The position numbers and the translations under genes are program-made. Under the pieces are notes generated by a model. It searched no databases. It was not told where the DNA came from and saw only the letters and a list, made by a program, of their open reading frames with translations. From Staphylococcus sp. MI 10-1553 (lineage in GTDB: Bacteria; Bacillota; Bacilli; Staphylococcales; Staphylococcaceae), in NCBI RefSeq assembly GCF_010365305.1, contig NZ_CP048279.1:2480001-2544000 (forward strand): a stretch of DNA of 64,000 nucleotides, written 5' to 3'. This document shows, in pieces, positions 55,965 through 64,000 of the stretch (position 1 is its first letter; each line of letters starts with the position of its first letter).

Positions 55965-58514
55965 TTAAATGTCGATAAGTTCGTCTAAGAAAAAATTAGG
56001 GTTATTCATGCTTTTGTGATTTTGATTATAATATAGTTGTAATATAATCCCTGCGCCTCCTGTTGAATAATCACAAGACGCTTTATATAATTGTTCTCCA
56101 AGAAAATGTTTGTATTCACCCTTATTTATTATATGTAATTTCATACAAGTTTCAAATTGAGAGACTATTTCTCTTGCTTTTAGTATTAAATTTTCGTCAT
56201 TTATATACTTTACTACATCTGTTAAAAAGCTTATTATGCCAGCCATCCCTCTCATATATCCAGAAAATAAAGTAATTTTATAGTCACAGGAAAGTACAAT
56301 TTTTTTAATTATTTCCAAATACTTTTTATCTTTTGTTACTAAAAATAATCGAATAGCAACACTACCCACTCCAGCTATGCCATCATATAAATATGGAGAA
56401 TTAACGATTCTACCATTTTTCTCAAAATTTCTTTTTATTCCTAAATAATCTTCATCTCTTATCATATTACTATACTCTATATCAAAATATTTTATTGCAG
56501 TATTTAGCACCTCAATATCCATTGTTATTTTATAGTAGTAAATTAAAGATAAAGAAATACCAGATACGCCTTCTCCATAGCCTGTAAGCAACTTGTTGAA
56601 GTTCACATCTTGCATCATATAAGAAGCTAAATATTTTGCATACTCTAAATATTTTTTATCTTGTGTTTCTACATATATTTTTATACTAGTCATTAATATT
56701 CCTGCATTTCCATAAAACATACCGTTGTCTTTAGATATTTTATAAAGTACTTTTTCTTCAAATAATTGTTTGCCGAGTTCTTTATAACCCAATTCAAATA
56801 AAACCCAACATATACCAGAAAATCCCATAAAAACACCTTTAGGTATATTATCATCTTTAAATAATCCATGTATTATTTTATCGTTAATTATTTTACTAAT
56901 ATATATTATGTTTTCTTTATTTGTTTTATATAAAGAATATAAAATTCCGAACAGTCCATGTGATACACTATATTTATTTGTATTATATACATGAGGATCA
57001 GCTGGAAAAAACACTTCTTCTTCATTTGAGAATTCCGCCATTATACTATTAGAAATCAAATTAATATAACTATATAATGATTCTTTTGAATTTTCTTTTC
57101 TTGCACTTCTAATACCACCAAAAGATAGATTGATAATTCTTTGTACATGTGGAAAATCACCTGTTATCAGTCTAAAAAGGTCTAATATTTCACAATATTT
57201 TTCATCGAAATAATGCATTATATTATTCAACGGAAAAATTGACGTTACAATTAATGTATCAAATTTGTTTCTATCATTTTCTAAGGGATTCTTTGATGTG
57301 TTATTAAAACCTGGCGTTATCATCATCTTATGGCCCTCTTTAAAATCAGATAACTCTGTACATGTTTCTAAGTCTATCATTTTAACTTCTAATGTTTTTT
57401 CATTAATTATAAAGTTATTAAACGATAAGTCACCAATTACTATATGTTTTGTATGAAGCTTTTGAATTATAGACTTTATTTGTATCATAATTTCAAACAT
57501 ATTTTTAAAATAGCTCTTATTTATTCTTTTATCGCTTTTTGGCCGCATTAAAGGATTATATTTTAAAATGTATTCTTTTAAAGTTACGCCATTAATATAC
57601 TCTTCTATCAAATATGTGTTGCCATTGTCCTCAAGTATTCCATAAACTTCCGGAACATTTTTTGTATAGGATAGTTTCAAAAGTAAATTATGTTCATTTT
57701 TTAATCTTTCAGAAAAGTATACCAAATTATAATCTAGCCCTGTGTAGTTACGAGCTTCTTTAATCACAACCTTAGTACCTTTATCTTTAGAATAGCCTAT
57801 ATAAACCCCACCACCACTTGAAAAATATAGTACATCATTAATACTATACTTAGATAGCAAAATTGATATGGTATCTTCATCTAAGTAATCTAAAAATTTA
57901 GGTTTTTGTATAAAGTCATAGTCTTGATAAAAAGGTTTTCTCTCATCTTTGATTAAAGATTCTTTATTTTTTACTATAAAATTTTCAAAAACTCCTTTTT
58001 CATTCATCAGAGTAATAGGATAGTATTCTCCATATCTTAAATAAATGTTATTTTTATAATGTAAATCTGTCAAAATATATGGTCCCTCAAAATTATCTAG
58101 ACACTTAGATAGTTCCTTCAAATGAATTTCTAAATCTCCCAATGCTTCAATATACACTGTTATAAATTTACCTGCAGAAACTCTAGAAATTTCCTTACTA
58201 TTCATTAACACAAAAAAATTAAATGTAGAATTAAATTTAAAATTCAATTTATTTTTATCACAATACTTTGCTACAATTTTCAAAACTGTTTGTTGATTTT
58301 TAACAGTTGCTGATATATGTAACTTCCATATAGATGTATGAAAGGTAGAAGTATAATATATATAAGTCCATGGGTCTTTGTGATACACATTATGCTTATT
58401 TTTTAAATCCATAGAGTCATAAAATAAATAATCATCATCAATATTTCTTTTCTTATAAAAAAATGTATCATTAGAACTGAATCTAAAGTGATTTGAATAT
58501 TTAGGATCTTGCAT
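55965..58514 (-). CDS. Class III lanthipeptide synthetase (LanKC)
   Basis: 849 residues in three domains. The lyase domain (about 1-220) has the class III marks SRVSAGKFITVY (residues 110-121) and IYLRYGEY. The kinase-like domain (about 225-500) has FSSGGGVYIGYS, VVIKEAR (Lys252), the catalytic loop IVIGDLSFNNFII (Asp362) and MIDLETC (Asp381). The LanC-like cyclase (about 510-849) has repeated GxxG helices (HGLFGILYSL, YGNAGILM, YGEGVSGISLSL, YDGIAGVGS, MRGMAGII, TGGAGIILQL). Positions for the zinc ligands of class I/II/IV cyclases are not Cys/His (SPYLYDGIAG; FSGYMRGMAG), which separates class III from class IV. It phosphorylates and eliminates Ser/Thr and closes (methyl)lanthionine or labionin rings. 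More AT-rich than its neighbours; probably acquired. Confidence 0.93.
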   Translation of the reverse strand: MQDPKYSNHFRFSSNDTFFYKKRNIDDDYLFYDSMDLKNKHNVYHKDPWTYIYYTSTFHTSIWKLHISATVKNQQTVLKIVAKYCDKNKLNFKFNSTFNFFVLMNSKEISRVSAGKFITVYIEALGDLEIHLKELSKCLDNFEGPYILTDLHYKNNIYLRYGEYYPITLMNEKGVFENFIVKNKESLIKDERKPFYQDYDFIQKPKFLDYLDEDTISILLSKYSINDVLYFSSGGGVYIGYSKDKGTKVVIKEARNYTGLDYNLVYFSERLKNEHNLLLKLSYTKNVPEVYGILEDNGNTYLIEEYINGVTLKEYILKYNPLMRPKSDKRINKSYFKNMFEIMIQIKSIIQKLHTKHIVIGDLSFNNFIINEKTLEVKMIDLETCTELSDFKEGHKMMITPGFNNTSKNPLENDRNKFDTLIVTSIFPLNNIMHYFDEKYCEILDLFRLITGDFPHVQRIINLSFGGIRSARKENSKESLYSYINLISNSIMAEFSNEEEVFFPADPHVYNTNKYSVSHGLFGILYSLYKTNKENIIYISKIINDKIIHGLFKDDNIPKGVFMGFSGICWVLFELGYKELGKQLFEEKVLYKISKDNGMFYGNAGILMTSIKIYVETQDKKYLEYAKYLASYMMQDVNFNKLLTGYGEGVSGISLSLIYYYKITMDIEVLNTAIKYFDIEYSNMIRDEDYLGIKRNFEKNGRIVNSPYLYDGIAGVGSVAIRLFLVTKDKKYLEIIKKIVLSCDYKITLFSGYMRGMAGIISFLTDVVKYINDENLILKAREIVSQFETCMKLHIINKGEYKHFLGEQLYKASCDYSTGGAGIILQLYYNQNHKSMNNPNFFLDELIDI

Positions 58515-60122
58515 TTAATTCACCTCTGTTACTTTTTCATTCTTGATGTGGTAAGTCTTATTGTAATAATTTGACTCAATACTTTCATCATGGGTAATTT
58601 CAATTACTGTTTCAATTTGTTGGTGTATGATACCTCTTATAAAATCTGCATTTTCTTTATCTAAGCCAGCAGAGAATTCATCGAGTAGCACAAACTTTGG
58701 CTTTCTAATCATAATACGTGCCAATGCAATTCTCATCTTTTGACCACCTGACAGACGATCTCCATTTACGCCTGCATGATAGTCTAATCCATGTGTCTGA
58801 ACGAAATCGCTTAAATGACATTGTTCAATTACAGTTTTGAGTTGATCATCATTAAACGATTCGCCTAATGTGATGTTGAACATCAATGAGTCATTAAAGA
58901 TAAATGGAGCCTGTTCGAAATAATGAACATGATGAACCAAGTCAGTAAAACGCATTTGATGTGAATCGATATTATTAAAAAGCAATTGTCCTTTTTGAGG
59001 TCGCTCAAGTAATAATAGCAGTTTGAAAAATGTAGACTTGCCACTTCCTGAAGGCCCTTTTAATAAGATATGATCTCCTTGACTGATTGTTAAATTTACA
59101 TGATCAAATATGATGCGGTCACCATATTGATGTAAGATGTCCTCAAACTTTACAGGAAGGAGCGTCGAGGCCAGCCTATGTGAAAGGTCTTGCGCGTCAC
59201 TATCCTCATGAGTTAATGAAGCGATAAAATCATCATATTTACGAACAATCGTATTTGAGGACCGCAATTTATTATAATAATCTATTGCATTAACAGCAGG
59301 GGTCACGATGCGATCACTCGCCAAATAAACTGCCATTAAAGCAGCCAAAGAAAGGTGATCTTGAACCACAAAAAGTCCCCCGATAAATAAAGGAACAAAC
59401 GAACTCACACCAGATAATAAGTGCGTGACCCAATTCGACTGATAAAGGTTTTTTTGCACGGTATAGTTGCTTTCTTCTAGGTGGTTTAATCGATTTGTTA
59501 AAGTAGACTGGAAGAAAGACTGCTTATTAAATAATCTTATCGTTGTCAACGCACTAAAATACTCATTGAGACGATCTACAAATTGAGAAGAATCCGAAGA
59601 CCATGTATCTGTGGACTGTTTGATTTTATTTTTATAGAGCTTAGGCGTAATGACAGGGATAGTAGAAAACAGTATAAATAATAAGCCGAGTTGATAATCA
59701 ATCACAAGGACATACGTTGCAGAGATGATAGAAAAAGTGACACAGTATATAAATAAAAACAAAGATTTGATATAGTTGGTTTCAAGAAATTTGAAATCAT
59801 TGATAATAAAACTTAATAAATCGGCACGCATAGACGCATGGTTTCCTGAAAAGTATTTTCTAATCATTTTTCCTTTATATGTATTATTGAAGTCTAGAAT
59901 ATACTTTTGTTGATACAAGTTCCATAAATATAAGCCAGTTCGAATCGTACAGTAGCCGATAATACCGAAAATAAAATAATGGATGAGTGAGGAAAGACTT
60001 TTAATTTCAACTGAACGAATGATACCAGCCACTAGAGTTGGAATCACCAAGCCATCCAAAGCCGTAATCAACATAAAAACATAAATGAGAAATAGTTTAG
60101 GTTTTAGTAATTTAATTTTCAT
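58515..60122 (-). CDS. Lanthipeptide ABC exporter (fused membrane and ATPase domains)
   Basis: 535 residues (numbering from the ATG at 60122). Six-helix exporter domain (to about residue 300), then an ATPase domain: Walker A GPSGSGKST (about 356), Q-loop YFEQAPF, signature LSGGQKMRIALAR, Walker B FVLLDE and switch His in ITHDES. No N-terminal C39 peptidase domain, so it does not itself remove a leader. Its stop is followed at once by the lanKC start (TAAATG). ATG at 60122 follows AGGTG. Export of the modified peptide is inferred from position. Confidence 0.9.
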   Translation of the reverse strand: MKIKLLKPKLFLIYVFMLITALDGLVIPTLVAGIIRSVEIKSLSSLIHYFIFGIIGYCTIRTGLYLWNLYQQKYILDFNNTYKGKMIRKYFSGNHASMRADLLSFIINDFKFLETNYIKSLFLFIYCVTFSIISATYVLVIDYQLGLLFILFSTIPVITPKLYKNKIKQSTDTWSSDSSQFVDRLNEYFSALTTIRLFNKQSFFQSTLTNRLNHLEESNYTVQKNLYQSNWVTHLLSGVSSFVPLFIGGLFVVQDHLSLAALMAVYLASDRIVTPAVNAIDYYNKLRSSNTIVRKYDDFIASLTHEDSDAQDLSHRLASTLLPVKFEDILHQYGDRIIFDHVNLTISQGDHILLKGPSGSGKSTFFKLLLLLERPQKGQLLFNNIDSHQMRFTDLVHHVHYFEQAPFIFNDSLMFNITLGESFNDDQLKTVIEQCHLSDFVQTHGLDYHAGVNGDRLSGGQKMRIALARIMIRKPKFVLLDEFSAGLDKENADFIRGIIHQQIETVIEITHDESIESNYYNKTYHIKNEKVTEVN

Positions 60123-60141
60123 CTTCATCACCTATAAAATA

Positions 60142-60175
60142 AAGCGACAAAAGCTTTAGAACCTTTTATCGCTTA
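60142..60175 (-). terminator. Hairpin between precursor gene(s) and exporter gene
   Basis: On the minus strand AAGCGATAAAAGG pairs with CTTTTGTCGCTT, then TATTTTATAGG. It is a weak terminator or processing hairpin just before the exporter's ribosome site, probably raising precursor over enzyme expression. Confidence 0.6.
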
Positions 60176-60222
60176 ATTAATTATTAATGACAGCAAATAC
60201 AAATCTATTTTATCCAGATAAA

Positions 60223-60285
60223 TTAGATTGGTCCTACACATGACATTTCACATAGAGTACAACATTTAGCTAATACACTAGATTT
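60223..60285 (-). pseudogene. Degenerate second lanthipeptide precursor core
   Basis: On the minus strand the frame KSSVLAKCCTLCEMSCVGPI then stop resembles the core of the intact precursor (SCTSCGASSCNGPDPIH) in cysteine spacing and GP...I ending, and the nucleotide sequences align with small gaps. It is preceded in frame by TAA, and no leader with an LLDLQ motif can be read, so it looks like a decayed duplicate. Confidence 0.5.
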
Positions 60286-60338
60286 TTAGTTACAACTCTG
60301 CCCGTTTGTTCATGTAGTTCTTCTCTTTATAAATACCA

Positions 60339-60458
60339 TTAATGAATTGGATCTGGTCCATTGCACGATGAAGCTCCGCATGAGGTACAACTAGCCTCAA
60401 AATAGTCAAACGTCTCCGATTTAATTTGTAGGCGTTGTAAATCTAAAAGTGTAATCAT
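60339..60458 (-). CDS. Class III lanthipeptide precursor peptide (LanA)
   Basis: 39-residue peptide: leader MITLLDLQRLQIKSETFDYF carrying the LLDLQ helix motif recognised by class III synthetases, then core EASCTSCGASSCNGPDPIH. The core has five Ser/Thr and three Cys. Ser23-xx-Ser26-xxxxx-Cys32 fits the labionin/lanthionine pattern Ser-x2-Ser-x(2-5)-Cys. GGAGGTGA lies five to six bases before the ATG. It is the first gene upstream of the exporter and LanKC in the same direction. Cleavage probably lies around residues 20-22; exact site unknown. Confidence 0.88.
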   Translation of the reverse strand: MITLLDLQRLQIKSETFDYFEASCTSCGASSCNGPDPIH

Positions 60459-60540
60459 ATGAATCACCTCCCAAAAAGTGTATCTACCCTTATTCATATA
60501 TTACCACATCTTCAAATTGTAATAAGCAGAATATTTCGAT
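60459..60540 (-). promoter_or_regulatory. Leader and likely promoter region of the lanthipeptide operon
   Basis: GGGAGGTGATTCATATG ribosome site next to the precursor. Upstream, TTACAA and TATATG spaced by 16 bases are a possible weak promoter. The further spacer (60541-60768) shows no gene. Confidence 0.4.
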
Positions 60541-60768
60541 TTTTCTTTAAAATGTTCAAGTCTTTCATCCATGTGGGGTATCTCTACTACTAATAGTTTT
60601 CCTTTACGAAAGTAGTTTGTTTACCCACAAACACTTCTTTCGACTACTTACTTTTTACAAAATTTTCATTCTTCTTCCTATAAAAGAGGTCAAACCCTCA
60701 TTACAATAAAAACTTAGCAGATCAAGAACGAAAAAGTAACAGAAGTCACATAAGAATAGGCATTCAAA

Positions 60769-60818
60769 AAGCGATGAAACCGCTTCTATAACACTAACAC
60801 GGTTCATCGCTATTTTTA
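60769..60818. terminator. Terminator downstream of the vra genes
   Basis: AGCGATGAAACC pairs with GGTTCATCGCT across a loop of about 20 bases, flanked by AAAA and TTTTTATT; it separates vraABC from the lanthipeptide operon. Confidence 0.8.
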
Positions 60819-60864
60819 TTCATTGGTATAACTTCACGATACACACGATCTATTGCAAAGTACG

Positions 60865-61125
60865 CTACACTTCACCCACATCTATCACGAGTTTCAACTG
60901 CTCGTCAGCCCCTATCACTTTGATTTGCATGTGGTCGTGGTCATGCCAAGTAATCTGTTCATCGACAACAATTGGATTTTTATAACGTACGGCGATAGGT
61001 TCAACTGCCGCTTCGACACATATCCGTTGCACGACGAGTTGACCTGGAACAATCTCGGTATGAATCGGATTCGTATCATGAACAAGCGCGAGATAAGTTT
61101 GGACCTCTGCGGATGAAAATTGCAT
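60865..61125 (-). CDS. Small hot-dog-fold protein (MaoC-like) after vraC
   Basis: 86 residues. LALVHDTNPIHTE matches the (R)-hydratase/MaoC signature (D-x-NPIH), with the rest of a short hot-dog domain (VPGQLVVQRICVEAAVEP; VDEQITWHD). Its length is less than a full MaoC domain (about 120-150), and the hydratase Asp/His pair is only partly recognisable. GGAGGG precedes the ATG, which overlaps the vraC stop (TAATG). Probably acts on acyl-thioesters with VraA and VraB. Confidence 0.72.
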   Translation of the reverse strand: MQFSSAEVQTYLALVHDTNPIHTEIVPGQLVVQRICVEAAVEPIAVRYKNPIVVDEQITWHDHDHMQIKVIGADEQLKLVIDVGEV

Positions 61126-61496
61126 TAGGTGTCCCTCCGATTAACAAAAGTTTGGATGATTCGACAATGACATCTTTCGTCTTGCTCGAATGATAATGCC
61201 ATTTGATAACGTTGAAATGATTTGATTTGTCGGACTTTTAACACTGCCATCGTCACGTGATAACGCGCCCCTACTTTTAAAGGATGATGTGCTTCAATTT
61301 CTGTAGCTACAAGTTGAATTGCCGTCTCTTTAAACGATCGAAATAACGAAAAAAGTGACCATACCCGTGCAGTCATCAATAAAGGGACGGTGGTCGTCTG
61401 TGGCATATTAAAAAATTGCTGATAACGATGCACTTCTTTTTCGTCAAAACAGTAACCTTTGACTTCACGGTCGCCAACGTTCAAATAGTGCTGCAT
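61125..61496 (-). CDS. vraC: VraC-like protein
   Basis: 123 residues, beginning MQHYLNVGDREVKGYCFDE, then VPLLMTARVWSLFSLFRSF, which parallels my recollection of S. aureus VraC (MQHYLLDSNQ...; PPLMCASLWPKFDLF). Probably a hot-dog-type fold; function unknown; in S. aureus part of a cell-wall-stress-induced fatty-acid gene group. ATG at 61496 lies inside the end of vraB after GGAGGAGG. Confidence 0.8.
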   Translation of the reverse strand: MQHYLNVGDREVKGYCFDEKEVHRYQQFFNMPQTTTVPLLMTARVWSLFSLFRSFKETAIQLVATEIEAHHPLKVGARYHVTMAVLKVRQIKSFQRYQMALSFEQDERCHCRIIQTFVNRRDT

Positions 61497-62610
61497 TCCC
61501 CATGCCTCCTCCAATGCCCATTGTCGCAATCATGTTTTGTACTTCTTTCATATAAAACAGCCGTGTCACTAAAATCGCACCACTCGCACTATACGGATGG
61601 CCGATCGCAATCGCACCACCGTAACGATTCAATTGTGTCTCTTGAATGTTCAACGCACGTGCAGACGCTAACACTTGCGCACTAAATGCTTCATTCAATT
61701 CTACGGCATCAATTTGGTCTATGGTCAGTTGTTGTCGTTCTAAAATGCGATGTACTGCAGGTACAGGACCGATACCTAATACATGCGGATCCACTCCTTC
61801 AATCGCATAATCCACAAACATCAGACCTTCCGACATACCAAGTTCGCGTGCTTTTTGTTCAGACATGACCACAACTAAACAAGCGCCGTCGTGTTTGAGA
61901 CAACAATTACCGACCGTCACTGTCCCACCTTCACGTAATGGCTTTAATCGTGCAATCCGCTCATACTGAATCTGCGGTTTGACGCTTTCATCTTCTGTCA
62001 TCTGCTGACCTTTCACCATTAATGGCAATATTTCAGCTGACATCACACCGGTCGCAATCGCTTCACTCGCACGTTGATGACTTTGAACTGCAAAACGATC
62101 TTGGTCTTCACGTGACACACCATACTGTTCTGCCACGTTGTCTGCCGCTTCAATCATACTCGGATCTTGACCTGCTGGCGCAAATGGGGCTCGGTCATAA
62201 AATGTCGGAGGTGTTGTTGGGTACAATGATGTCGGCTTTTCCATTTTCCAAGGCGCACGACTCGTACTTTCGACACCCCCTGCAATATAAAAGTCTCCCG
62301 CACCACTTTCAACGAATCGACTCGCCAAATGAATCGCTTCAAGACCCGAACCACACTGACGATCAATCGTGAGCCCTGGGACAGACACATCTATCCCTGC
62401 CTCTAGCAAACTTTTTCGCGCAATATTGCCCCCTTTACCGACAATATTTCCGAGAATGACATCATCCAAATCATTGAGCGCGCAAGGCAATGTCGCTTCA
62501 AAATGTTCGAATAAGGGTTTCAGTAAATGTTCAGGCTCCCATTTTTGAAGTTGGCCACCAGACACTCCAATTGGCGTCCGTTTTGCTGCAACAATGACTG
62601 CTTTCGTCAT
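61465..62610 (-). CDS. vraB: VraB, acetyl-CoA C-acyltransferase (thiolase) with missing second cysteine
   Basis: 381-residue thiolase: first catalytic Cys in IDRQCGSGLEAIHLASRFV, VELNEAFSAQVLA, and the His motif GGAIAIGHPYSASGA. The final motif, normally (L)CIGGGxG with the second catalytic Cys, reads ATMGIGGGMGNAA, so Gly replaces Cys. Claisen chemistry by the standard mechanism would be impaired; thiolysis or acyl transfer via the first Cys remains possible. Overlaps vraA by ATGA. Confidence 0.87.
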   Translation of the reverse strand: MTKAVIVAAKRTPIGVSGGQLQKWEPEHLLKPLFEHFEATLPCALNDLDDVILGNIVGKGGNIARKSLLEAGIDVSVPGLTIDRQCGSGLEAIHLASRFVESGAGDFYIAGGVESTSRAPWKMEKPTSLYPTTPPTFYDRAPFAPAGQDPSMIEAADNVAEQYGVSREDQDRFAVQSHQRASEAIATGVMSAEILPLMVKGQQMTEDESVKPQIQYERIARLKPLREGGTVTVGNCCLKHDGACLVVVMSEQKARELGMSEGLMFVDYAIEGVDPHVLGIGPVPAVHRILERQQLTIDQIDAVELNEAFSAQVLASARALNIQETQLNRYGGAIAIGHPYSASGAILVTRLFYMKEVQNMIATMGIGGGMGNAALFERWRP

Positions 62611-63962
62611 TGAAAATCGCCCCTTTCATAGCAAGTTTGTGCCATTTTTCTTGAAACTTTCCCACTCGCAGTATATGGCAATGATGCGACGCGAATGAAT
62701 TTTGAAGGTATTTCATATCTCGATACACGTGATAACAGCCAGTTCCGAACCGCTTGAACATCCAACTGCTCCGGACCAATATAAAGGGCAATCGCTAACT
62801 CACCTAGCTTGTCGTGTGGACGTCGTACGATGACCGCATCTACAATTTCGGGCCATTGCTTGAGGTGTTGTTCAATCACGGCAGGATACACATTCTTCCC
62901 ACCAATAATGAGACGGTCTTGTACACGCCCTTGTAAATACAACACATCCTTCTCGATACGGGCAAAATCGCCTGTCGCTATCCATTCATCAATGGCGTCC
63001 TCACCGAGATAACCTGAAAATGTCATCGGGCTTTTCACAAACAATTGTCCTATACCAGCATCGTCTTGCTCTCTCAAAGTCACCGTCACATTTGGAAATA
63101 AGCGCCCCACAGAATCGAGTGGTGCAGTTTGATTACGATTGACACTAATAAAGCTCGCTTCCGAAGTGCCAAAAAACTCATCAATCTTACTTTCTGGAAA
63201 CACTGTTTTAAGTTGTATGTGACGACTTGATGATAACTTGTCCCCTGAAATAAAAATATGACGCACCCACTGTGAATGTTGTCCTAAATGGATACCATCG
63301 TACACCATTGTAGGCACGAGAAATAATGCGCACGTTTGTTGTAGTTCTGCAATATAAGACAAACCTTTTGCCATATGATAGCGATCTTGCCCGATAAACG
63401 TTTTGCCATGCCATAATGCATAAATCATTACATACAACGTTAACGAATGGGCATACGGACCGAGCGCCATATACGTCTGTGTAGAGGCATCTAGCAACGT
63501 ATCATTCACCTTAAATGAAGCAATCCATGATGGTAAATCTCTCATAAAGCCTTTCGGTAAACCTGTCGTGCCTGACGTAAATCCAATATGTAATAAGTGC
63601 GGAATCGTTGGCGCTTTATGTGAGGGTTCATATGAAGTAGACCTCAACCCTTCATCCCCCCATACATAAGGCACACGGTGTAACTTAATGAGCGCATCCC
63701 GTTGTTCCGTTGACCATTGTGGCCCGAGTACACACGGCACACCTTGACGTACGAGGACCGCTAAATATGCCACGATAAAGCTCGCCGTTTGAGTATGGGT
63801 CAACATGACATTTTGATACGCCATATTTGTGGGTAACATTTCACTTTCCTTTTGCACATGTTGCCATAATGTTTCATAGGTGAGCGTCACATCGTCCATC
63901 CATATCGCAATATGTTCCGGCCTCTCTGCTGCATATGTTTCAAGTCGCTTTAATAATTCCAA
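62607..63962 (-). CDS. vraA: VraA, acyl-CoA synthetase (AMP-forming)
   Basis: 451-residue adenylate-forming enzyme: phosphate-binding loop GFTSGTTGLPKGFMRD, FFGTSEASF (motif A5-like), ATGDFARIEKDVLYLQGR (A7-A8) and C-terminal TASGKVSRK with the catalytic Lys. It activates a fatty acid to acyl-AMP and then acyl-CoA. The start is uncertain: TTG at 63962 is in frame but very close to GGAG. An ATG at 63969 would give a family-like MELELLKRLE only if one T were absent. First of the vraA-B-C unit. Confidence 0.88.
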   Translation of the reverse strand: MELLKRLETYAAERPEHIAIWMDDVTLTYETLWQHVQKESEMLPTNMAYQNVMLTHTQTASFIVAYLAVLVRQGVPCVLGPQWSTEQRDALIKLHRVPYVWGDEGLRSTSYEPSHKAPTIPHLLHIGFTSGTTGLPKGFMRDLPSWIASFKVNDTLLDASTQTYMALGPYAHSLTLYVMIYALWHGKTFIGQDRYHMAKGLSYIAELQQTCALFLVPTMVYDGIHLGQHSQWVRHIFISGDKLSSSRHIQLKTVFPESKIDEFFGTSEASFISVNRNQTAPLDSVGRLFPNVTVTLREQDDAGIGQLFVKSPMTFSGYLGEDAIDEWIATGDFARIEKDVLYLQGRVQDRLIIGGKNVYPAVIEQHLKQWPEIVDAVIVRRPHDKLGELAIALYIGPEQLDVQAVRNWLLSRVSRYEIPSKFIRVASLPYTASGKVSRKMAQTCYERGDFQ

Positions 63963-64000
63963 ACTCCATCACACTACTTTTACAGTTTTGCTTTATTTTA

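Noticed and set aside
55965..58514. Class IV (LanL) assignment for the lanthipeptide synthetase
   Set aside because: The cyclase positions that carry zinc-binding Cys/Cys/His in class IV are not Cys/His here.
1..64000. CRISPR arrays, tRNA and rRNA genes
   Set aside because: No regularly spaced short repeats with unique spacers and no tRNA/rRNA-like sequences were seen.

Overview
The window is chromosomal DNA from a Staphylococcus. Recognisable staphylococcal genes include sarA, the second Mnh antiporter operon, the efeOBU-tatAC block, sdcS, hemQ-pta-lipL, pdxK and the vraABC cluster. Protein identities to S. aureus look moderate, and long accessory blocks interrupt the usual gene order. This suggests a non-aureus species, perhaps of the animal-associated hyicus/intermedius groups; that placement is inference.

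Layout. 1-5.0 kb: leftward mnhABCDE2 operon (mnhE cut by the window edge), preceded by a tyrosine-recombinase-like protein that has lost its catalytic residues. 5.7-7.9 kb: two small DUF proteins, an orphan ORF and a YdcZ-type transporter. 7.9-9.3 kb: a gene-free AT-rich stretch leading into sarA. 9.9-14.7 kb: leftward genes for a membrane protein, a secreted protein, an alpha/beta-hydrolase fold protein without a catalytic triad, a HAD protein, and an iron/cobalamin-type permease with its binding lipoprotein. 15.3-20.4 kb: Fur-controlled efeOBU iron uptake followed by tatA and tatC; EfeB carries a Tat signal, and tatC appears frameshifted just after its start. 20.4-25.7 kb: housekeeping genes (argS, ywiB-like, ywhD, ywfO, GNAT, DUF1450).

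26.0-36.0 kb: the most striking block. Ten tandem paralogous genes encode secreted chymotrypsin-fold serine proteases. Most have their own promoter region and terminator, and all ten conserve the triad and a cysteine pair around the catalytic histidine, while pocket-edge residues vary. It is analogous to the S. aureus spl array but different in sequence.

36.3-44.9 kb: sdcS, a two-part ThrE exporter, an orphan AbrB-type protein, hemQ, pta, lipL and a decaying ars operon (arsC intact, arsB and arsR broken by stops and frameshifts). 45.7-55.7 kb: EmrAB-type efflux with a TetR regulator, DUF418, GNAT, an APC permease, DUF423, DUF5327, ung and pdxK. About 0.2-0.35 kb intergenic repeats occur at 14.8, 45.5 and 52.7 kb.

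56-60.5 kb: a compact class III lanthipeptide cluster. A 39-residue precursor with an LLDLQ leader motif and a Ser/Cys-rich core lies upstream of an ABC exporter and a three-domain LanKC synthetase. A second, degenerate core-like sequence sits between the precursor and the exporter. 60.9-64 kb: leftward vraA-vraB-vraC plus a small hot-dog protein. Everything here comes from reading the sequence; no database search was run.
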